DNA of 5,033 nt from M50B103 sp041667565 (GTDB lineage Bacteria > Fidelibacterota > Fidelibacteria > Fidelibacterales > Fidelibacteraceae). This document shows, in pieces, positions 1 to 5,033 of the stretch. Location: NCBI GenBank assembly GCA_964572745.1, contig CAZNFT010000092.1, forward strand, positions 1 through 5,033. Reading direction: 5' to 3'. Position 1 is the first letter of the stretch, and every line of letters begins with the position of its first letter. Under the pieces are notes generated by a model that did not search any database, had not been told where the DNA came from, and saw nothing but the letters and a program-made list of their open reading frames with translations. The position numbers and the translations under genes were made by a program.

Positions 1-22
1 TCTTTTGGGATAATGAACAAAA

Positions 23-100
23 ACTTCACAAATCACATATCGGTGTTTCTTGTTCGATATTCAAGGACTTCATACATCGTATATCGGTGTTGATGTTTCG
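23..100. repeat. Degenerate 34-nt direct repeat, two copies, 44-nt period
   Basis: Bases 23-56 and 67-100 align without gaps over 34 nt at 26 identical positions. They share ACTTCA at the left end, the core ATATCGGTGTT (37-47 and 81-91) and TTCG at the right end. The spacing is 44 nt. No reading frame covers them. The first copy runs into the TTCGATATTC element that recurs in inverted orientation near the right end, so this looks like a decayed array of a dispersed intergenic repeat. The function is unknown. Confidence 0.55.
46..62 (+). repeat. Left arm of 17-bp inverted repeat
   Basis: TTTCTTGTTCGATATTC at 46-62 is the exact reverse complement of 4841-4857, about 4.8 kb away. Both copies are intergenic and lie beyond the 3' ends of the two genes. 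Similarity continues weakly past the 17 bp: AAGGA follows on the left and GAAGA at the corresponding end of the right copy. That suggests two members of a dispersed family and not a short chance match. Confidence 0.6.
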
Positions 101-105
101 TGGTG

Positions 106-142
106 AAAAAAATGATAGAGACTTAATGCATTGCGTCTCTAC
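106..142 (-). terminator. Probable Rho-independent terminator of polA
   Basis: Read on the minus strand, downstream of the polA stop, the palindrome forms a hairpin with at least a 7-bp outer stem (GTAGAGAC/GTCTCTA). A run of seven T follows within about two bases (the A run at 106-112 on the plus strand). The hairpin starts about 70 nt past the stop codon. Hairpin, U-tract and position are what an intrinsic terminator requires, and the stem is supplied by the palindromic repeat described separately. Confidence 0.65.
115..142. repeat. GTAGAGAC-type palindromic repeat, left copy
   Basis: This is an imperfect palindrome centred between bases 128 and 129. The outer arms TAGAGAC (116-122) and GTCTCTA (135-141) pair perfectly. 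The inner AATGCATT (125-132) is itself palindromic. The positions between them (TT at 123-124 against GC at 133-134) do not pair fully. The outer arms match those of the perfect palindrome at 4952-4980, while the interiors differ, so the two look like members of one palindromic family with conserved ends. I recall GTAGAGAC/GTCTCTAC palindromes from other bacterial intergenic regions but cannot verify the assignment here. Confidence 0.65.
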
Positions 143-213
143 AAATTTCTCTTCTTATTCAGGCACACCTTCACCCCGACAATTTGGGGGTAGAGCGCGT
201 CTTCGACTTCTAA

Positions 214-2919
214 TCAATGTGCATCAAACCAGTCTTTTCCAATTCCAATATCAACCTTAAGGGGTACATCGAGTTTAGCGGCAGATTCCATGATCTCTTT
301 GACTTTATTTTTCAAGAGCTCCAGTTCATCGGGGTGGACTTCAAATACAAGTTCGTCATGGACCTGCAGGATCATTTTAGATTGTAAATTCTCTTTTTTC
401 ATCCAGTTGTGGATACGGATCATAGCCATCTTAATAATATCAGCCGATGTTCCTTGTATGGGCATATTAATTGCCATGCGCTTGGCAGCTTCTTGCAAAT
501 TACGGTTTTCGGAATTAATATCCAGAATCTGGCGTTTCCGACCGTAAATAGTCGCGACATATCCCTTTTCTTTACATTCGCTGATAGTGGAATCGATATA
601 ATCCTGCACACCTGTGTATCGCGCAAAATAAGCTTTAATAATAGCTGTTGCTTCTGCATAGCCAATATTCAATTCCTGGGAAATCCGATGAGATCCTGCG
701 CCATACATAATGCCAAAATTTATGGTCTTGGCTGTGCTTCGCATCGTGGCATCGACCGCTTCTTGTGACACATTAAAAATAGTGGCAGCTGTATGTGTAT
801 GAATATCTGCATCTTGCAAGAATGCTTCAAGCAGATTGGGATCCTTGGAAATATGGGCCATAATCCTCAGCTCTACCTGAGAATAATCGGCCGCTAAAAT
901 ACTCCAGCCTTCTTTTTGGGCGGTGAATGCGCGACGGATCTCTCGTCCCATCTCTGTGCGAATGGGAATATTCTGGAAATTTGGATTAGAGGACGATAAG
1001 CGACCGGTAGCTGCAACAGTCTGATTAAATGATCCATGGACACGAGCTGTTTTAGCATTGACCAATTGCGGCAAAGCATCCACATAGGTTGAACGAAGTT
1101 TTGTTAAACTTCTAAATTCTAATATTTTCTCGGGAAGAGGATGCTCGTGTTTTAATTTTTCCAGCACGGTTACATCGGTTGAATATCCGGTTTTTGTTTT
1201 TTTAACCGGTTTTAATCCTAATTTATCGAAAAGGATCATAGATAGCTGTTTTGGCGAATTAATATTGAACACGCCACCTGCCAGATCGTGAATTTCCATC
1301 ATGGTGGCAGTCATTTTTGCACCCAACTCACTGCTCATTTTCTTGAGAAAAGCGACATTCAGATACACACCATCCAACTCCATATCGGCCAGAACGGGAA
1401 TGAGAGGAACATCTATGGTCTCAAAAACCTCTGTGAGTTCTTTTTCTTCTAATTTCTTGCTAAATATTTTATACAGTTGAAAAGTAATATCCGCATCTTC
1501 GGCAGCATAAAAAGTGAGCTTGTCAATATCCACCTGCGACATAGGAATCTGCGTGCTTTTTTTCTCGCCTATCAATTCTGTAATGGGCTGCATCTGGTAA
1601 TGCACATAGCGCTCAGATAAAAGCTCGAGTTTGTAGGAATTTGTGTCCGGATTAAGGAGATAAGCCGCGAGCATGGTATCAAATAATGCCGGCTTTACCT
1701 CAATGCCATGCTGATTTAAAACCAGAATATCGAATTTTGCATGCTGAGCGACTTTTAAAATTGTCTCATCTGCGAAAACATCTTTAAAAAGATCAAGAAA
1801 TTCTGCTTTGTAGGGAATGTAATAAGCCTCCCAAGGCTTGAAAGAAAAAGAAAAGCCCACCATTGGAGCCGTCAGCGGATTCACACCATCGGTTTCGGTA
1901 TCAAAGGCAAAAGCTTTTTGTTTTTTTAACTTAAGAGCCAGATCTTTTACTTTATCGAGAGTATCGCAGAGCTGATAATTCTGTGTGTGTTCTTTATTTT
2001 TACCCTCATTCTCTTCATTGACGCTTTCTTCATCGTCGCTTAATCCAAGATCCCGGATAAACTTAAAAAGCTCAAGATCCTGAAGGTGTTTTAATAATTC
2101 CGGATTATTAAAATCTTCCTTGGCATCCATGTCCGACCATTTTATTGTCAAAGGCACTTCCGTATCAATGGTGACCAATTCACGGCTCAATTGTGCCATA
2201 TCGGCTTCTTCTATCAATTTGTTGCGCGCTTTTTCATTCTTGATATCATCCAGGGAATTATAAAGATTATCCAAAGAGCCAAATTTAGTCAAATATTTTA
2301 CAGCTGTTTTTTCGCCCACACCCTTAACTCCGGGAATATTATCCGAGCTATCACCCATTAACCCCAAAAGATCGATGATATTTTCGGGAGCAAGGCCCCA
2401 TTTTTCTTTGACAGCTTCCGGATCGTAAATGGTTAAAGGTCGCTTTCCTGTGGCAGGAGCATAAAGAAAAACATGTTCACTGACCAATTGCATAAAATCC
2501 TTATCACCCGAGACCATATAAGCATCAATTCCCTCTTTTTCAGCACGCTTGGCGAGAGTTCCAATAATATCATCCGCCTCATAACCGGACATTTCTATCA
2601 TAGGAATATTCATGGCAGCAAGAATATCTTTTATCCACTGTATCTGCGGTCGCATCTCAAAGGGCATTTTTTCACGTGTTGCCTTATATTCCGGATAGCG
2701 CTTATGACGAAAAGTTTTTTCTTTGGCATCAAAAGCTACAATGAGATAATCGGGATCTTCATCACGAATTATCTTGAACAAGGCATTCAAAAAACCGTAG
2801 GTAGCAGAAATATGCCTGCCATCTGAGGTAACAAGAGGTGAACGGATAAGCGCAAAATGCGCACGGTAAGCGATGGCCATGCCATCAATGATAAATAATC
2901 TATTTTGTGTTGTTTTCAT
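214..2919 (-). CDS. polA: DNA polymerase I (5'-nuclease, 3'-5' exonuclease and polymerase domains)
   Basis: This is a complete 901-residue PolA, close to the usual 850-930. It acts in the cytoplasm, removing RNA primers and filling gaps in Okazaki fragment maturation and excision repair. The 5'-nuclease domain (about 6-290) shows the acidic metal ligands: D12 in FIIDG, D116/D117 in YEADDIIG, D139 in SGDKDF, and D190/D193 in GDSSDNIPGVKGVGEKTA. An acidic linker (about 293-312) leads to a 3'-5' exonuclease domain (about 320-500) whose DEDDy set looks intact: D340 and E342 in FDTET, D397 in AKFD, Y471 and D475 in YAAEDAD. Proofreading is therefore expected, although many bacterial PolA have lost it. 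The polymerase domain carries motif A DYSQVELR (D678), motif B RSTAKTINFGIMYG (K731, F735, Y739) and motif C VHDE (D855). The ATG at 2919 is preferred. An in-frame TTG two codons upstream is possible, but it would overlap a TATAAT box, and the ATG gives the usual short lead to the first Asp. No clear Shine-Dalgarno is seen. The gene is transcribed divergently from its neighbour. Confidence 0.98.
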   Translation of the reverse strand: MKTTQNRLFIIDGMAIAYRAHFALIRSPLVTSDGRHISATYGFLNALFKIIRDEDPDYLIVAFDAKEKTFRHKRYPEYKATREKMPFEMRPQIQWIKDILAAMNIPMIEMSGYEADDIIGTLAKRAEKEGIDAYMVSGDKDFMQLVSEHVFLYAPATGKRPLTIYDPEAVKEKWGLAPENIIDLLGLMGDSSDNIPGVKGVGEKTAVKYLTKFGSLDNLYNSLDDIKNEKARNKLIEEADMAQLSRELVTIDTEVPLTIKWSDMDAKEDFNNPELLKHLQDLELFKFIRDLGLSDDEESVNEENEGKNKEHTQNYQLCDTLDKVKDLALKLKKQKAFAFDTETDGVNPLTAPMVGFSFSFKPWEAYYIPYKAEFLDLFKDVFADETILKVAQHAKFDILVLNQHGIEVKPALFDTMLAAYLLNPDTNSYKLELLSERYVHYQMQPITELIGEKKSTQIPMSQVDIDKLTFYAAEDADITFQLYKIFSKKLEEKELTEVFETIDVPLIPVLADMELDGVYLNVAFLKKMSSELGAKMTATMMEIHDLAGGVFNINSPKQLSMILFDKLGLKPVKKTKTGYSTDVTVLEKLKHEHPLPEKILEFRSLTKLRSTYVDALPQLVNAKTARVHGSFNQTVAATGRLSSSNPNFQNIPIRTEMGREIRRAFTAQKEGWSILAADYSQVELRIMAHISKDPNLLEAFLQDADIHTHTAATIFNVSQEAVDATMRSTAKTINFGIMYGAGSHRISQELNIGYAEATAIIKAYFARYTGVQDYIDSTISECKEKGYVATIYGRKRQILDINSENRNLQEAAKRMAINMPIQGTSADIIKMAMIRIHNWMKKENLQSKMILQVHDELVFEVHPDELELLKNKVKEIMESAAKLDVPLKVDIGIGKDWFDAH

Positions 2920-2924
2920 AATCA

Positions 2925-2930
2925 ATTATA
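2925..2930 (-). promoter_or_regulatory. Candidate -10 box for polA
   Basis: The minus strand reads TATAAT, a perfect sigma-70 -10 hexamer, ending five bases before the polA ATG. Transcription starting about seven bases downstream would begin at or next to the ATG and give a leaderless mRNA. No TTGACA-like -35 stands at 16-18 bp, where the sequence is an A-rich tract. A single hexamer in AT-rich DNA is weak evidence. Confidence 0.3.
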
Positions 2931-2980
2931 GCGTTTTGAATTTCGTATTTTTTCTTTAATTTAACAAGAAATTTAACTGC

Positions 2981-3040
2981 AAGCTCTGTGCTCTATTTTA
3001 CAGTGCAAATTTAAGATATTCAAAGTAGAGCCACAAGCTT
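2981..3040. other. Imperfect inverted repeat in the divergent intergenic region
   Basis: The arms are 2981-3000 and 3021-3040. AAGCT pairs with AGCTT (2981-2985 with 3036-3040), GCTCTA with TAGAGC (2990-2995 with 3026-3031), and TTT with AAA, around a 20-nt loop and an internal mismatch. It lies between polA and the GH13-like gene and ends 24 nt before the latter's ATG. It could be an operator-like site, a leader hairpin or a decayed repeat. There is no U-tract typical of a terminator. Confidence 0.35.
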
Positions 3041-3064
3041 TAACCTCGAAGCGATAAGTTAATT

Positions 3065-4813
3065 ATGAAACATTTTAAATATTTATTTTTCTCCATCTTC
3101 TTTCTCTTCATCCTAAGCTCATGCTCAGACACAGCTGTCTCTGACCCTCCCGTGCTAACTGATAAATGGATCACTGTTTACGATACAGAATCCGAAGGGA
3201 TCTCAAAATCTTGGATAAATAACTTTCCAACATCAAATTTTGCCGGATCTTCTTGGGAAAATTGGCAAATACCCAATGCTCCCTACCGATGGCATAAACA
3301 AAACTTTATGGTTGGAACTCTGGATTCCACGGCACATTATTACTTAAGCTGTTCTACTATCGCTTCGCCATCCCTGATCTGGCTGAACGGCAAATTTCTT
3401 GATAAACTCGATCATTCCGAATCTTATAGTCTCAACATAACAGATCACCTTATTGAGAATGAACAAAACGAGCTCATCATCCGCAACGAATACCAGGAAA
3501 ACTCCTTTGGTATTCATTGTTTAAATATTGAAAAAAATACAGCATTGTCAGCTCTCGCAACTAAAAAAATCAATTATTACGATATGCCACTCTATAATGA
3601 ACCACCTTCTTATGCTCATGATATGATCATTTACGAGGCTTATATCAGACAAATGACCGGTGGGCAGTTTTCCGGGCTACAAAATTTAAGTTCCAGATTG
3701 CAGCAATTAGGTATAAACATGCTTCGCCTCTTGCCCATTCATCCTACGACCCGTCAAAAAATAAACACTTCTTATGCGGACCCTTATGTTGTCTATGATT
3801 ATTTTTCTACTTCTGCAGAACTTGGAAGCATGACCCAATTTTCCTCCTTGCGATCTTTTTTGCATCGCAATAAGATCAAATTAATGCTGGATGCGCCGAT
3901 TGCTTTTTCGGCCACCGACCATTCCTGGACAAAAGATTACCCTGATTATTATCTAAAGAATGCTGCAGGAAAATATCAAGCAGACCCCGAGCATAGATAC
4001 ACAGCCATGTTTAATTTGGAAAACCCACAATTGCAGGCCAGATTATTCTCTTACTTTGACTTCTGGATAGAACAAGGTGTTGATGCTTTTAGAATTGATG
4101 GTAGCGAAAACATGAGTAAAGAAGTCTTTGAAACTTTTCACGAACATTTCAGTGATAAAAGGGAAAGACCTTTTTTAATGGCCGATGGTACAAAACCCGA
4201 ACATGTTCTGTACGGACTTGATGCTGTGGACGGAGACGCACTCTACAGTGCATTTCTTGCCATTAAAAATAATAAAGCCAACGCAAATATCATAGGCGAA
4301 ACCCTCGAAAAAGAGCTAAAATCATATCCGGCCGGAACTAAGATCGTCCACTACGCCGAAAGACATGATAAAGGCAGAGCCTGGAAAACCCTGGGAGTTG
4401 ATGATCACCATCTTGCCTTGTTCACCATTTTTACAGCGCCCGGAATTCCCTCTATTCTTTGCGGGCAAGAATTGCAGGATCCTCCCGAATTTTCACTCAC
4501 AAAACTAAAAGACATCAATTGGTATAGAATACATTGGTCAACATATCATCTTATCTCGAAGCTATCCAAACTTCGTAAAGATTCCCCCATCCTCACCCGA
4601 GGAAATTTTCACCGGATTCCCACAAGTGAATCTATTGCCGGTTTTTCCCGTCGCTACAAAAACGAAACTTGGTACATTCTCATGAACTACAGCAATAGTA
4701 GCAAAACCTACAATATTGATGCCAAATCCACTGTCTTTAGCGATGGCACATCCCAGATCGTCAGTGAAGGGAAAGTAAAGATTAAAGCTAAAGGCTATTG
4801 CATAGTTAAGTAG
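3065..4813 (+). CDS. GH13 (alpha-amylase family) lipoprotein with an altered active site
   Basis: This 582-residue exported protein has a lipoprotein signal: basic n-region, hydrophobic 6-17, and lipobox LSSC with C20 as the lipidated Cys. Residues about 33-157 resemble the beta-sandwich sugar-binding domain of GH2 enzymes (IWLNGKFLDKLDHSESYSLN, then NELIIRN). A GH13 (beta/alpha)8 barrel starts near residue 187 (MIIYEAYIRQM) with LGINMLRLLPIHP, DPYVVYDYF and FNLENPQ in family order. A short C-terminal beta domain follows (about 520-582). Region II GVDAFRID keeps R343 and nucleophile D345, and region IV AERHD keeps H434 and transition-state D435. Region I reads LMLDAPIAF, so D276 remains but the usual Asn-His is Ala280-Phe281. 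Region III reads LMADG, with D374 where the acid/base Glu belongs. The protein may be a weak or non-classical glycosidase or transglycosidase, or a binding protein. Substrate and membrane side cannot be told. There is no clear Shine-Dalgarno before the ATG. The reading frame is intact with no frameshift, which argues against a pseudogene. Confidence 0.88.
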   Translation: MKHFKYLFFSIFFLFILSSCSDTAVSDPPVLTDKWITVYDTESEGISKSWINNFPTSNFAGSSWENWQIPNAPYRWHKQNFMVGTLDSTAHYYLSCSTIASPSLIWLNGKFLDKLDHSESYSLNITDHLIENEQNELIIRNEYQENSFGIHCLNIEKNTALSALATKKINYYDMPLYNEPPSYAHDMIIYEAYIRQMTGGQFSGLQNLSSRLQQLGINMLRLLPIHPTTRQKINTSYADPYVVYDYFSTSAELGSMTQFSSLRSFLHRNKIKLMLDAPIAFSATDHSWTKDYPDYYLKNAAGKYQADPEHRYTAMFNLENPQLQARLFSYFDFWIEQGVDAFRIDGSENMSKEVFETFHEHFSDKRERPFLMADGTKPEHVLYGLDAVDGDALYSAFLAIKNNKANANIIGETLEKELKSYPAGTKIVHYAERHDKGRAWKTLGVDDHHLALFTIFTAPGIPSILCGQELQDPPEFSLTKLKDINWYRIHWSTYHLISKLSKLRKDSPILTRGNFHRIPTSESIAGFSRRYKNETWYILMNYSNSSKTYNIDAKSTVFSDGTSQIVSEGKVKIKAKGYCIVK

Positions 4814-4821
4814 AGACCTAC
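4810..4821 (+). repeat. GTAGAGAC half-site overlapping the lipoprotein gene stop codon
   Basis: GTAGAGACCTAC begins at the last base of the final Lys codon, so the TAG stop (4811-4813) lies inside the GTAGAGAC end typical of the palindromic repeat. No matching GTCTCTAC arm follows nearby. This is either a truncated copy or a chance 8-mer. The presence of two fuller copies in this window favours a relic. Confidence 0.4.
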
Positions 4822-4840
4822 AACATGGTGCGCCCTCTTC

Positions 4841-4857
4841 GAATATCGAACAAGAAA
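4841..4857 (-). repeat. Right arm of 17-bp inverted repeat
   Basis: GAATATCGAACAAGAAA is the exact reverse complement of 46-62. Its left edge also forms a small local palindrome (TTCGA, ATA, TCGAA at 4838-4850). Together with the left arm it brackets the polA/GH13 block in inverted orientation. No target-site duplication or transposase accompanies it, so it is read as a member of a dispersed repeat family. Confidence 0.6.
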
Positions 4858-4873
4858 TGTCGATTTTCGAAAT

Positions 4874-4911
4874 CCTCAATAAAAGAATGTTGAAGCGGTG
4901 AAATGTTGAGG
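4874..4911. other. Weak stem and short direct repeat in the 3' intergenic region
   Basis: CCTCAA (4874-4879) and TTGAGG (4906-4911) can pair across a 26-nt loop. Inside and beside it AATGTTGA occurs twice (4886-4893 and 4902-4909). The stem is too short and the loop too large for a convincing terminator. It is recorded as low-complexity, repeat-derived DNA. Confidence 0.2.
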
Positions 4912-4951
4912 TATTGAAAATATTTAAATCAGGATGATTTTTTTGGCTGAG

Positions 4952-4980
4952 GTAGAGACAAGGCATTGCCTTGTCTCTAC
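4952..4980. repeat. GTAGAGAC-type perfect palindrome, right copy
   Basis: This is a 29-nt perfect palindrome with 14-bp arms (GTAGAGACAAGGCA and its complement) around a single central T. Its outer eight bases on each side match the family seen at 115-142, but the inner stem differs in a compensated way: AAGGCA pairs with TGCCTT. Read on the plus strand it is followed by ATTGTTTT, so it could end the GH13-like transcript about 140 nt after its stop. The U-tract is poorer than at the left copy, and terminator function is only possible. Confidence 0.75.
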
Positions 4981-4984
4981 ATTG

Positions 4985-5030
4985 TTTTGCCGAAAATCAT
5001 TTCTTTAGTGAGATGTTTAATTCGGCAAAA
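4985..5030. repeat. 10-bp inverted repeat TTTTGCCGAA/TTCGGCAAAA
   Basis: The arms at 4985-4994 and 5021-5030 are perfectly complementary over 10 bp with a 26-nt spacer. The left arm is also half of a second, imperfect pairing across the 29-nt palindrome: ATGATTTT at 4934-4941 is complementary to AAAATCAT at 4993-5000. It could be a hairpin or a protein-binding site belonging to whatever lies beyond the window edge. No gene is visible here. Confidence 0.35.
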
Positions 5031-5033
5031 GAC

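Noticed and set aside
23..100. The two 34-nt copies as the edge of a CRISPR array
   Set aside because: The copies differ at 8 of 34 positions and are separated by only 10 nt, which does not fit CRISPR repeats and spacers. No cas gene is present.
173..191. ACCCC/GGGGT stem (173-177 with 187-191) just after the polA stop
   Set aside because: It has only five base pairs and a 9-nt loop, with no T-run on the polA strand next to it. The hairpin at 106-142 is a much better terminator.
290..768. Small open frames on both strands inside polA, including 290-547, 409-768 and 420-665, and similar ones at 894-1085 and 2473-2826
   Set aside because: They lie wholly within the well-supported polA frame, and their translations show no recognisable domain.
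2961..3020. TTAACA (2961-2966) and TTTACA (2997-3002) as -35 boxes for the GH13-like gene
   Set aside because: Neither has a -10-like hexamer at 16-18 bp spacing, so no promoter is called.
4562..4966. A 134-codon minus-strand frame overlapping the 3' end of the GH13-like gene
   Set aside because: It mostly mirrors the GH13-like coding strand, runs through the intergenic repeats, and its translation has no family signature.
1..5033. The 17-bp inverted repeats as ends of a composite transposon carrying polA
   Set aside because: There is no transposase, integrase or target-site duplication in the window. polA is an ordinary housekeeping gene, and related repeats occur more than once, which suggests a dispersed family.

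Overview
The window is an AT-rich bacterial chromosome segment with two complete, divergently oriented protein genes. Repeat-rich intergenic DNA lies outside both of them. The left gene (minus strand) is a full-length DNA polymerase I, polA. The right gene (plus strand) is a predicted lipoprotein combining an N-terminal beta-sandwich domain with a GH13 (alpha-amylase family) barrel. The lipobox and the lack of clear Shine-Dalgarno sequences before both genes fit a diderm bacterium with SD-poor initiation, as in Bacteroidota and related groups. The sequence alone does not fix the phylum.

Layout. Bases 1-213 hold no gene. They contain a degenerate 34-nt direct repeat, one arm of a 17-bp inverted repeat, and a GTAGAGAC-type palindrome followed by a 7-T run that looks like the polA terminator. 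Bases 214-2919 are polA. Bases 2920-3064 are a short divergent intergenic region with a TATAAT box just upstream of the polA ATG and an imperfect hairpin. Bases 3065-4813 are the GH13-like lipoprotein. Bases 4814-5033 hold no gene. They contain a half-site of the GTAGAGAC repeat that overlaps the lipoprotein stop codon, the second arm of the 17-bp inverted repeat, a perfect 29-nt palindrome and a further 10-bp inverted repeat.

The two genes have no evident functional link. PolA acts in Okazaki fragment processing and repair in the cytoplasm. The GH13-like protein is exported and probably membrane-anchored. Divergent transcription argues against an operon.

Two things stand out. First, the GH13-like protein keeps the nucleophile Asp, its Arg partner and the region IV His-Asp. 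It has lost the region I Asn-His pair and has Asp where the general-acid Glu belongs. Second, the gene pair is bracketed by repeats of the same two families, and one copy seems to serve as the polA terminator. I saw no CRISPR array, tRNA, rRNA, transposase or recognisable new defence system.
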